A DNA stretch of 64,000 bases from Branchiostoma floridae (lineage: Eukaryota; Chordata; Leptocardii; Amphioxiformes; Branchiostomatidae), in contig NC_049983.1 in assembly GCF_000003815.2 (NCBI RefSeq), forward strand, positions 2,172,310-2,236,309, given 5' to 3'. This document shows positions 23,104-32,866 of this stretch, piece by piece. The notes beneath the pieces were generated by a model that saw only the letters and a program-made list of their open reading frames with translations, did not search any database and was not told where the DNA came from. The stretch's first letter is position 1. Each line of letters opens with the position of its first letter. The position numbers and the translations under genes are program-made.

Positions 23104-24072
23104 CCCTATTCAGACCGGCCTTTTTTGCTTTTTTGGTCATCCCTGGACCGGGGGGGGGGGGGGGCTTTGAGGCCCTCCACTTCTAAGTCCTATAACACTA
23201 AAACGACGAGCTGTGGGCCACCAAATTTGTAGGACATGATGTCGACATAATATCGGACAAGTATGTGACGTTTGAAGTTACGTTAACGTACGATGACGTA
23301 ATTATGACTTCATCAATTTGATTATATTGGGCAAACCCGTGAAAAAAGGGTATTCTCAGAAAACTTAAAGTTATGCTACAAAAAATGTAACAACAAGTGC
23401 AGATAACAGAATAATAATGTTTGTTACGCCTTGCGTTGCCAATAGCAACATCAATGACGTCAATATGACGTCATATTACGGTCATAAAATCACGTCATGC
23501 ACATCTAAGATACGATTTGGGCTCCGCCATATTATATCCACCACCTTGAATTTCTAAAAATACTTTTTGCAACAAATAATCACAAAATGCAATGGAAATA
23601 GACTAAAATCATTCATTTAGATGGTTTTTGATGAAAAAATACCAGGTAGCTACAAATTTTAAGGGATAATTAGCTTGTTATTCTTGATCTGGCCATTCGG
23701 CCCGCCATCTTGGATTTTGGGCTGATGACGTCATCAAATTAGCATAATTTATGCATATATCATTATGAAAGATATGGTAAATAATATAAGATTTTATTTA
23801 TGTAACAAAATTACAGTAATATAGCAAATAAATGTGAAAAATACATTGTTAGAACCAAAAATAGTGATTTTTAGCAAAACTGCCTGTCAACAAACGGTTG
23901 CCATGGCAACAAGATAAAATGGAAAATTTGTCAAACTTAGTAAAATAGTTGCCAACCATATTCTAAGAAAACTCATCAAATTTGGTGGCTCTAGCATAAG
24001 CCGTTCTGGCGTTATAGGGCATCAAAGTTAGCGCAGGCGTCAAAAGCCCCCCCCCCCCCGGTCTGAATAGGG
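23104..24072 (+). mobile_element. Complete TTAA-flanked MITE (type copy)
   Basis: It begins CCCTATTCAGACCGG and ends CCGGTCTGAATAGGG, with TTAA on both sides (23100-23103, 24073-24076). The ends are perfect inverted repeats. Poly-G and poly-C runs sit just inside each end. The interior has several TGACGTCA-like words (around 23455-23500) and no transposase. TTAA plus a CCCT start is the piggyBac-superfamily signature, so this is a non-autonomous derivative. At least a dozen relatives lie in the window. Confidence 0.85.
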
Positions 24073-24199
24073 TTAAAATTGTATACGCGATGAAATACTG
24101 AATATACATAGAATATACAAGCAGCAAGCTTTCATGTAAGTAGTCCCGACGCCCGGGGTTCGTGGAACATAGAATTGTCTCAAAACGGCGTGCGATTCG

Positions 24200-25620
24200 C
24201 TACGGCATTTACTGAGAACAAATACAACATATTTCAGCCATCTCCCTCCTCATGTAACAATAGACTGTTCCAAAATCACCCATGTGCAAAAATGGAACAC
24301 TTCTGCTTAAAATGACTTCTAACTACTAATCACATTTATGATCAAAAATGAATCTTACAACCCCCCTTCAAGAATGGACTCTTCTAGTGCAGCCCATGTA
24401 GAAAGGTAAAATAGACGACTCCAAAAACACTTCAGCTAAGAAATGGAATTTTGAATCATCAGCCGTCCAAAACCATATTTGAAAAAAAAAAACATCTGTG
24501 CAAGAATCGACTCTTCCTGTTAAACCCCTATGTAAAGTGGAGCTATCCAAAAATACATCAGCTAAATTAGGACATCGACATGATCACCAAAGTCCACAAA
24601 ATGAATTAAAAGAAGTTACCCCTTCGTCGAAGAATGGAATCTCCCAGCACACCCTGTTTGAAATTGCACAATAGACAAGTCCAGAAATACTCACAGTACA
24701 TAGCCTTTTGTATAATAAGCAACCCAGTCCAAAACTGATTTTTACAAAAGTCCCTCTTCCAGATAACACCAGGTTTGCTGATTGGCTGCAGAATCCTCCT
24801 CATCATGTGCAGTCTTCAGGTGGGGGTCAACTTCCATTCAACAAATGGAATTCGGAATTATCACCCATGTCCAAAACTGAATTTTCAAAAAATCCCCCCA
24901 ATGTACCAAAATGGACTGTCCCAGTAGTAGTCTTATGTCAAGTGGTTCAGTGCAAAAACACTTCTGCTAAAAAACATTGTCATTATCACCAGAGTCTAAA
25001 AGTAAATTAAAAAAAACACCACCTGCCCAACAATGGACTCTTCCAGCACATTGGCTGGTCATTCATTGGATTTACCTTGTCCCCCCAACCACCTGGATGT
25101 CTATGGACTAGGTAGGTAGGTAGATAATTGGATCTACCTGGCACACCTGTGGCCCTGATACACTAGAATGACCTAGAGGTCGTTGACCTCGGCACTCCAG
25201 ACCTCACATATCCGAAACTCTCCCACAAAAACCTCCTTAAGGAACCATTTTTAAGTGATTTGTATCAAATATCATACATGGATGCTTTGAATAAGTATCT
25301 AGGCCACCTCTGTCCCAAATTTCAGGTAATTTGGATGTAATACCATGGTACAGGGGGGCAAATTATATAGTTTTGGTCCAAAAGTTGCAATAAAACATCA
25401 ATAAAATCATTTAAGGAGCAGATATTAAAAAAAAAACTGAAAAAAAAAGCATTTGGGTATTGGCCCACTCTACCCCTGTGCCAAATTTCAAGTCATTTGG
25501 TCCAGGAACGGCAGAGATGAATCGCATTGAAAATTTGACAGGAGAAAGAAAGAAAGAAAGAAAAAGAAACATTATGAATACAATATGTTTCACCATACCT
25601 ATGGTATGGCTGAAATATAA
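24200..25620 (-). mobile_element. HINE-like (Helentron-type) non-autonomous element
   Basis: Subterminal inverted repeats ATATTTCAGCCAT (24229-24241) and ATGGCTGAAATAT (25606-25618) bound a body made of a degenerate tandem repeat of about 120-150 bp (CAAGAATGGACTCTTCC.., CAGCTAA.AAATGGAAT..). A (GAAA)n microsatellite lies close to the right end. The left side beyond the repeat carries a weak stem. The same plan at 51881-54758 has an empty-site control. Confidence 0.65.
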
Positions 25621-26149
25621 TCAAGAAATGAACATATAGAACATTACAAACGATCTACATAGGGTAGTACGTGTGAAACTTGCCTTTTTTGTTGCAATTG
25701 ACACACAGTAAAGAGGCAACGCAAACGTTTACACAGCGTGAGTCCTGGAATTAGGCGTTCTTGACTAAAGGTGTAACATAAATATCATATAGCCAGGCGC
25801 CGCGGACCAATCAGAAGTCCCCGTTCCGCGTTGGTTATGACGCAGTAACACATAGATTCCGGTTCTAACAATGGATTTTTTCACGTTTATTTGCTATATA
25901 CCGCTATTTTACTGCGTAAATGAAATCTTATGTTATCTAGAATATGTCACATATTTAAATATGAATAAATTATGCTAATCTTTTGAACGGCATCTGCCAA
26001 AATCTAAGTTGGCGGACAATTTGACCAGATCAAGAGTAACTAGATTATTATTCCTTAAAAAATGCGACTACCTGGTATTTTTTTCATTGAAAAATGTTTA
26101 AATGAACGTTTGTAGTTTGGTTCCATTGCCTTTTGCGATTATTTGCTGT

Positions 26150-26545
26150 CAATTCTTTTTTTTTTAATTCAAGGTGGTGGACTTAGATGGCGAGACCAAC
26201 TGATATCTAAGAAATGGATGACGTCATTTATGACATCATTTTGACGTCATTGCTGTTACTATTTGCAACACAAGTCGTAACAAATTTATGATTCTGCACT
26301 AGCTGTTACAATTTTGTAGCATACCTTGCAGTTTTCTGGGAATGCCCTTTTTTCAGGGTTCCAGCCAACACAGTCAATTTAATGACGTCATCATTAATCG
26401 CCATTATTACGTCGCACTATGTCAGTATGGCTTCATTTTTATAAAGAATCTTTAAGGAATATATATCATGTCTATATCATTCCCTGAAAATTTGATACAT
26501 CGTTTTAATAGTTAAAGAAGTTAGAAGTGGTGGGCCCTAAATAGG
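26150..26545. mobile_element. TTAA-family MITE remnant
   Basis: It has GGTGGTGGACTTAGATGG, three near-palindromic TGACGTCA words (26219-26250), ACGTCATCATTAATCG and an end GGGCCCTAAATAGGGTTT, all as in the family copies at 7610 and 37250. Confidence 0.55.
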
Positions 26546-27111
26546 GTTTGAACGATAGATAGACCGCAAGACATCGCTCTTCGCGTTTACACATACGCTG
26601 AAGTGGGACATTGCAATGGTAGTCAAGCCGTCATGTATCTAATTTATGTCCGATGTGGCGTGAATACAATGGTGGATACTGATAGCCCCTTCCGAAACCT
26701 TCCCTGTATGTTACGCTGAAGTCTAAGTGTGATGTGTTTGTTGTAGGTCATGCTTAACATATAACTGGGTTACGCTGCGTTACGCTATTTTCTTACGTAA
26801 CAAACGTCACATACACTCGCGAATGTTCGCCACGTTTTTGTCACTCCTTTCCTTTGCTAATGGTTTCGTCCATTTGAACCGTTTGAGCCTTGGATCAATA
26901 GACGTGCGCCCCCTTTTGTACATTGAGGTTAACATCCGTCAAAATCCCACTGGTCTCTACAGAAATGCTATTCCGAAGAAGTGTATACAGTTAAAATAAA
27001 CATGGTGATTCCCCCATACAAATTAAAACCAGGCAAAACACCAATTTTAGGATATCATGGATGGATGTCATTCGAGGTCCACAATCGACTTTTAAAATTA
27101 TAGCGAAATGA

Positions 27112-27400
27112 ACTAAAAAGGCCGGCATTTGCTTGAGAGCAAATACAGCGTATTTCAGTCGTCCCCCTCCCCATGCAACAATAGACTGTTCCAACATCAC
27201 CCATGTGCAAAATTGGTACACTTCTGCTTAAAAATCACTTCTACTAATTACACTTTAGCCCAATAATGAATTTTACAAATTTCCCCGTGAAAGAATGGAC
27301 TCTTCCGGTGCACCCCATGTGAATTTATACAATAGACCAGTCAAGAAATACTACAACTGAAAAAATGGCCTTTTGAATAAGTAACCCGGTCCTGAAATAT
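27112..27400 (-). mobile_element. Truncated HINE-like element, hairpin end
   Basis: It reads CTAAAAAGGCCGGCATTTGC, a perfect stem ATTTGCT..AGCAAAT, then GTATTTCAG, collinear with 51881-51930. The other end is missing (about 290 bp survive). Confidence 0.6.
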
Positions 27401-27751
27401 AAATATATGACAACTGCTCTTTGTGTAAAGTACAATTCCCAATGTTTTATTCACCGACAAGGCAAGAGAGATATTAGTTTCCCGTTATGATAACAACGTT
27501 ACGTTAACGTAACATAACATTGACATAATATTTGGATGTACGTAACTTAACTTAATTACGTATGTAACCTTAAAACATGACACATGCACATAACGTATCA
27601 GTACGTGACATTTGGATGTATGTTTTGCCATAGGTGATATATTGACCATCAAAAAAGTGACGTATAAATCCCAAAACGAAACTTTTTTACGTACGTAATT
27701 TTGACACGGAAATTGCCGAGCAACATGTACATAACGTATCCTTACGTTACG

Positions 27752-28130
27752 TTTTTTTTTTATTTACTTAGGAATAACCGCAAAGCAAGGCTCATGGAGC
27801 CACTCAAGCGTTTTGGGTTACAGTACTGTATTGTGAAGAAAGATGTCTGTTAACCCTTGACTTAAACAGCTTCAATTTGTACCCCATGTACAAGTCCATG
27901 GTTCTAGGAAAGAAGCTTTCAGCGTGGAACTTTCTTCTATTAGGAGGATTATAGAGGGGGGGGGGGTGATGCTTTGTTTCCGTGGAAGTAGCAAAACGGG
28001 TTCTAGCAGAGAAAGTTCGTATTGGAGGCACAAATAAGTGAAGTTCTGCTGAGCATTTACCATGGAAGTAGCGATAGACTTGCTGTATTACACCTTTGAG
28101 ACAGGGGTGTAAAGTGGCGAACAAGTCACT
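27752..28130 (-). mobile_element. LINE 3'-end fragment
   Basis: The minus-strand frame ends with ESFFPRTMDLYMGYKLKLFK and SRVNRHL, the C-terminal style of CR1/L2/Jockey-like reverse-transcriptase proteins. A poly-A-like tail appears as T(10) on the plus strand near 27752. 5'-truncated. Distinct from the LINE at 8697. Confidence 0.55.
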
Positions 28131-28511
28131 CCCAGCAAGATTCCTTAAGCGGTTCCTTAAGGAAGTTCTTGGAAGCTCCAGCCCAAATGTGACAGCATTA
28201 TTCCATTTTGGGCCTTATCTGACTCTATCGTAACGTTGGCCTAGCATACGTTGCGTATTGGCCAAAAACGTGACATATAGACCGAAAACGGGACGTTTTT
28301 TTACGTACGTAATTTTGACACGGAAATGATGCCATAGACATATTGCCATACATGACTTACTTGCAGAAATGCACCAGGTGGCCGAAAACTAGTTAGGTCT
28401 TGATGTCCGTAAGCTCTAAAGGAAGATGGATTTAAATCGAATCCAGATATAGATAAAACAAAGTACACAGAATGTTTAACAAAGTTTCCATTCAATGTCA
28501 CCTTATTTTAG

Positions 28512-28820
28512 GCCTCCGACTCGTGGGTGGAAGTTCGTCCAGCGAGGGCAGGGTTGAAGTGTACTATGACGGACAGTGGGGGACCGTCTGTGACGACGAG
28601 TTTGATTTTTTCGACGCCATCGTGATCTGCCGTCAGATGGGATACGTAATGGCTGTCGAGACCCGATCTGACGCAGCCTTCGGGGCGGGGTCAGGTCAGA
28701 TCTGGCTGGACAACTTGGCCTGTGGGGGTTCCGAGACAAACATCGCACACTGCAGCCACAACGGATGGGGCTCACATAACTGTGGGCACAGTGAGGACGC
28801 GGGTGTTGTCTGTTTTGACG
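28512..28820 (+). CDS. Gene A exon 9: SRCR domain 5
   Basis: Acceptor ATTTTAG, donor GACG|GTAAAA (weaker), 103 codons, phase 1-1. It reads [51 protein letters not shown] and [11 protein letters not shown], with six cysteines. It is the most diverged of the five in gene A (FDFFDAIVIC). Confidence 0.9.
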
Positions 28821-29810
28821 GTAAAAAATAATTTTGTTCCTCTATACATTGGACTTTTGTATTGAGAGGAGACAAATTGTGCGAATGATGACCTTAGTTC
28901 CATAATCAATGGGAAAATCGATAATACTAAATGTTAACCCAGCTTCTACCCCTCTGCTGCCAGGAAATAATGTGTACAAGACGTAGTAGAACAGTAGTCT
29001 CTACCAGACCCCGGGTCGCTGGAAAACCGTAGAAATGGAATAAATAGAGGANNNNNNNNNNNNNNNNNNNNNNNNNNNNNNNNNNNNNNNNNNNNNNNNN
29101 NNNNNNNNNNNNNNNNNNNNNNNNNNNNNNNNNNNNNNNNNNNNNNNNNNNAGACTAGTAGAACAGCGTGTATTCACATGAGTCGTCTCTATACGCATGC
29201 CCTGGCCTGTTCCATTGGTAAGGAAAAGGGGGGGGGGGGGTACCTAAACTATTTCAACACTAAATACGTTAATGTATGAGTACGTGGAGCTCTAGTTGCA
29301 TGTTGCTATGGTATGCGATATTGCAGGGATCCGCAGAACGCTTTAGCAATGATATCTTTGCCATATAGTGAACGTTCATATCACAACATTATACACGTAT
29401 TTGCGCTTGGTTTAGGTAACTTTTTAGAACAGTATTTTGACACATGTATGAATAATTATGATCATTTTAATAAGAAAATGACGTATTGGCACCTAAATGA
29501 ACCCCTCCTTCTTAAGAAATGACGTTGTTTCATGACATAGAATCATTGATGTATATTCACGGTATCCTTTTTAATAAAGTATTCTGACTCGGAAATTCCT
29601 CCATATACACTATGACAAAAAATGCGGAATGTTACAGCAACGTATTGTCAGTCAGTCTACAAAAGGACGCTGTCGTCTTATCATATGGCGGTGAATCATG
29701 TGATCTATGTGACCATTACCTAACGGAAGAAAGATGCACTATCACAGCACATTTTAGAACATATTCATTAAGTTGTAACGATAGAACGCAATCACCATTC
29801 GGTAGCACCT

Positions 29811-29998
29811 TAGGGCGAGGTCACATACGTCATACAACCGTCGTACGATTTTGATGCAATATGATAAGTGTGACGTAACCAACAACCTAAAAGGTCTAAG
29901 ACAGCCTTTTGTGTGGCAAGCTTATACTAAACTTGTGCCAAAACATGCTCTAAGATAACGATCGTAAGATGATCACACGACGTTTGCGACCGCGCCCT
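29811..29998. mobile_element. Short TIR MITE (AGGGCG..GGTC ends)
   Basis: Left AGGGCGAGGTCACATACGTC and right GACGTTTGCGACCGCGCCCT are inverted repeats, about 188 bp in all. Confidence 0.55.
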
Positions 29999-30000
29999 GG

Positions 30001-30287
30001 GTTAAGCTAAGGACACAACCCGCCGTACGTGCAATTTTCCGTACGTTTTTTTTTTAAGCCACTTACGCACTGGCACGTACGTGGGCCAATCCGCAGCCCG
30101 ATGGCACACACGTTTTTCTTGCGCGTAAAGTTCTACTGCGTGTCTGAGTGCTCCAAAATCCCTATGATTCCCTACGAGTTCGTACGTAGGCGGTACTCAC
30201 CTCTTACGGATCCAAAAAGATTGCCCACGTTTTGGCACGTACACAGCACGTATTTGCACGTGCGGCGGGTTGTGCCCTTAGCTTTAC
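30001..30287. mobile_element. TIR MITE (TTAAGCTAAGG ends)
   Basis: Left TTAAGCTAAGGACACAACCC and right GGGTTGTGCCCTTAGCTTTA are inverted repeats that continue through GCCGTACGTGCAA / TTGCACGTGCGGC. Total 287 bp. The 124-codon frame 30029-30403 runs across it and is not a gene. Confidence 0.75.
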
Positions 30288-30444
30288 CACTGCCCTGCCA
30301 GTATGATTTATCTCGTGTGCTGCACATGAGAAGCTATTCGTCATTACCCCACGCCTGTCATCAACTCATCTTCCCCTCCCGGACTAGCTTATGCCCCAGT
30401 TAAAAATCAAGACAGTATGTGTTAATACTGTGTTTTTAAATTAG

Positions 30445-30702
30445 ATCAACCAGGACAGGCAGAAGATTGCCAGGAGGGGAATGGAGCGTCCTACCGAGGA
30501 ACCATCTCTGTGACCGCATCAGGCAGGACGTGTCAACGCTGGGACAGTCAGTTTCCTCATATACACGTCAAGACACCTGCTAATCACCCATCATCCGGAC
30601 TGGAGCACAACTACTGCCGGAACCCGGACGGCGAACACGGAATCTGGTGCTACACCACGGATCTCTTCAAGAGATATGAGTATTGTGACGTTCCATTCTG
30701 TG
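30445..30702 (+). CDS. Gene A exon 10: kringle domain 1
   Basis: Acceptor AAATTAG, donor TGTG|GTACGT, 86 codons, phase 1-1. After DQPGQAED it reads CQEGNGASYRGT, SGRTCQRWD, NYCRNPDGEHGIWCY and YEYCDVPFC. All six kringle cysteines and the CRNPDG..WCY signature are present. The DxD lysine-binding motif of plasminogen appears here as DGE. Confidence 0.93.
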
Positions 30703-31881
30703 GTACGTAAGATCTACTGTTATGTTACCTTTAGGCCACACTAATTTAATTTGTTGCTTCTCGGATTTTTTTCAGGAAAATATTGGGTCGGTCGGTCGGT
30801 CGAAAGAAAAAAGACATAAAAAAATTGCAAAAAGTCTGGGGTGAACTTATATAACACAAAAAACAATGTTAGTAGTCAAGTTTTCAGCTTTCCATGGCAT
30901 AGTTTATCCAATGAATCTCTTCCTTTGATTTGACACCACAATTCTGATCATGTGACTCTCTCTGATTGGTTTATCGGAAGTATGTGCCCCTGGAATGTTT
31001 TTTTTACACGTCTGCAAGAGCAAAACCTATTTTTCTTGCGACTTAATTTTTTTCAAAATTCGAAAAAAATGGGTCGGGAAATCCGGGAAGCAACAAATTA
31101 AGTTGGTGTGGCATTACATGAAAAATGTTATGATCTCTCATCTGTACTACATCTGCTCCTCGATTGGCTTATTTCATGGTAGATCTTTCGTGTGACATAG
31201 GTGAGCTGTGTTTAACAGAGGAATAAAAAGCCAAAATAGGTCATGGAGGTGACAACCTACAATTATAGAAAAAATTCAATAACCATATTCAGACTTGAGG
31301 CCTATTTAGACCTGTTTCAACTTTCTTGTCGCATACGCCCGAATGGCTTACGGTAGACTTTTCCTATAATTTTATCCAATCTTGAAAGATATTCTTGATA
31401 AAATGAGATTTTCTTTACGTAATAAGATAGCAGTAATGTGGCACATAAACATGAACAATATATTCCTTTTATTAGAACTGAAATTAGCCATTTTCGTCAA
31501 AAATACCGGTCAATAAACAGTTGCAATGGTAATCCGAAAAACATAGAAAATTGTTCAAGCCTGCTAAAATCGTTGCCAACTAAATTTTAGGAAAACTTCT
31601 AAAATTTGGTGGCTCTAGCGTACGAAGTTCTAAAGATATGCGACATGAGAGTTGGCGCAGGCCTCTCTATCCGAATTGGGTTAAATAGTCGACAAGCCAA
31701 AACGATTTCACCAGATGGTAGCACATGAGTTATCAGTGCGTCAGTACCATTCATCTCGTGTGTTCTGTATGACACGCTATGCGCCATGACTCATAACCAT
31801 GTCCTTCACAAACTTGCATATACCAATCTTGAAACTCAAGACAGCGTGTGTTAATACTACATTTTAACTTTCATCAACTAG
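30703..31881 (+). other. Intron with TIR MITE and TTAA-MITE remnant
   Basis: It contains a TIR element (30735-31112) and a TTAA-family remnant (about 31270-31680, ending GAATTGGG|TTAA). Both are also present in the matching gene B intron. Confidence 0.6.
30735..31112. mobile_element. TIR MITE (GCCACAC ends), copy in gene A
   Basis: The ends GCCACACTAATTTAATTTG and CAAATTAAGTTGGTGTGGC are inverted repeats, followed inward by TTGCTTCTCGGATT / AATCCGGGAAGCAA. GGTCGGTCGGTCG lies inside. 378 bp; the duplicate at 47736-48037 is shorter by an internal deletion. Confidence 0.75.
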
Positions 31882-32121
31882 GAGGTTGCCAGGAGGGGAA
31901 TGGAGCGTCCTACCGAGGAACTGTCTCTATGACCGCATCAGGCAGGACGTGTCAACGCTGGGACATTAGGTTTCCTCATATCCACGACAACACACCTGAT
32001 AATAAACCATCATCCGGACTGGACGAGAACTTCTGCCGGAATCCTGACGGCTCACAGAGAGTCTGGTGCTACACCATAGATCTCTTCATGAGATGGGAGT
32101 ATTGTGACGTACCATTCTGTG
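31882..32121 (+). CDS. Gene A exon 11: kringle domain 2
   Basis: Acceptor CAACTAG, donor TGTG|GTAATG, 80 codons, phase 1-1. It reads GCQEGNGASYRGT, SGRTCQRWDIRFPHIH, ENFCRNPDGSQRVWCY and WEYCDVPFC, with six cysteines. The DxD position reads DGS, so lysine binding may be weak. It lacks the QPGQAED lead of kringle 1. Confidence 0.93.
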
Positions 32122-32318
32122 GTAATGTCTGATTATGTAACCTCAGCTCTGTCTTATGATCTTCATTCATCTGTACTAACCACTACATCTGCTCCGCAAC
32201 ATTTCGATTTTTATCAAATCAATCAGTCATTATATAACCTCCGTAAGACGTACGTCAATACTATTAAAATATGCTATTGGACTAAGGAATCTCTTTTTGT
32301 ATCTTTACGGTAGATGTA

Positions 32319-32576
32319 GGACCGCGTGGCGCAATCGTCAGCACGTTTGACTCAGGTCCAGAAGGTCCTGAGTTCAAACCCCGCCGTGTCACCGATCTTG
32401 TGCCCTTGGGAAAGGCACTTTACACGACTTTCCTATATAGGCTACAAAAGTCTTCAGCAAATTGAAGTTGGTAGCCTCAAAAACGGAAGAAAACGGAAGA
32501 GATGTTGTAGGGGCAGTAAGGGGCAATATAACCCCGTCGGGTGTAAACACGTCGGCCGATGATGATGATGATGATT
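32319..32576 (+). mobile_element. tRNA-derived SINE with (GAT)n tail, copy in gene A
   Basis: The head GGACCGCGTGGCGCAATCGTC has an A-box region and GAGTTCAAACC a B-box; the body is GTGCCCTTGGGAAAGGCACT, and the tail GATGATGATGATGATGATT. Not a functional tRNA gene: the cloverleaf is incomplete and fused to a SINE body. The duplicate at 49267-49521 shows it predates the segmental duplication. Confidence 0.8.
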
Positions 32577-32858
32577 GATCACCCCTTGTATCTTCTTTGT
32601 GTTGATGTACATGCAGTCGCTGCACGGTATTCTGACAACAGTTAGGGCGTTTCAAACATACATCAACAAGTACATAATGCCTTTGTAAAAGTAAAACCGC
32701 CTGCACCGTTGAAGTTGTTATCTGATGCCTTTCATCAAGTTATAAAATCATAACTGTCCTTGACCACCTCATATCTTGATAACAATTTTAATGAATTAGA
32801 AAAAAATCGGATGTTTGTTCATGTAACTTACGTTAACCAATCTTTCCGTTTCCAACAG

Positions 32859-32866
32859 GGCGGTAA
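32859..32866 (+). CDS. Gene A exon 12: putative terminal exon (stop), then 3' UTR
   Basis: A strong acceptor (CCGTTTCCAACAG) joined in phase 1 to kringle 2 gives Gly-Arg-stop (GG CGG TAA). The protein would then end right after kringle 2. A longer open frame (to about 33152) exists in another phase, but an indel between the two duplicates breaks it, so UTR is more likely. ATTAAA at 33089-33094 is conserved in the gene B copy (50015-50020) as a possible polyadenylation signal. Confidence 0.4.

Larger units (their letters stand above)
21406..28511 (+). other. 7.1 kb intron packed with mobile DNA
   Basis: Contents in order: an unclassified repeat matching the window start (22016-22420, with a hairpin around CCCTCGTTCCCAGCCCT at 22290-22383), a complete TTAA MITE (23104-24072), a HINE-like element (24200-25620), a TTAA MITE remnant (26150-26545), a truncated HINE-like copy (27112-27400), ACGTAACG-rich DNA (27480-27740) and a LINE 3' end (27752-28130). 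The 133-codon frame at 22516-22917 has no recognisable domain. A missed SRCR exon is possible but none was seen. Confidence 0.55.
28821..30444 (+). other. Intron with assembly gap and two abutting MITEs
   Basis: A 100-base N gap is at 29052-29151. Just before it the sequence ACCAGACCCCGGGTCGCTGGAAAA resembles 43225-43250. Two TIR elements (29811-29998 and 30001-30287) abut. From about 30290 the sequence is homologous to the region upstream of gene B kringle 1. Bases 29230-29800 show no supported feature. Confidence 0.5.
8401..32866 (+). other. Gene A: secreted TSP1-SRCR-kringle mosaic protein
   Basis: Twelve exons were inferred by domain match and splice borders: 8401-8512, 9631-9768, 13118-13291, 14312-14485, 16325-16636, 17207-17515, 18979-19287, 21097-21405, 28512-28820, 30445-30702, 31882-32121, 32859-32866. 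All joins are phase 1 and the total is 2652 nt, an exact 884 codons including the stop. The domain order is signal peptide, short linker, two TSP1, five SRCR, two kringles. TSP1 binds glycosaminoglycans and matrix, SRCR binds polyanions and microbial surfaces, and kringles bind lysine-bearing ligands in known proteins. A secreted recognition or matrix role is therefore plausible but inferred. No transmembrane segment is seen. The 7.1 kb intron before SRCR 5, mostly transposon, could hide a missed exon. Confidence 0.65.

Noticed and set aside
30029..30403. 124-codon ORF
   Set aside because: It lies across a TIR MITE and the duplicated intron; no domain.
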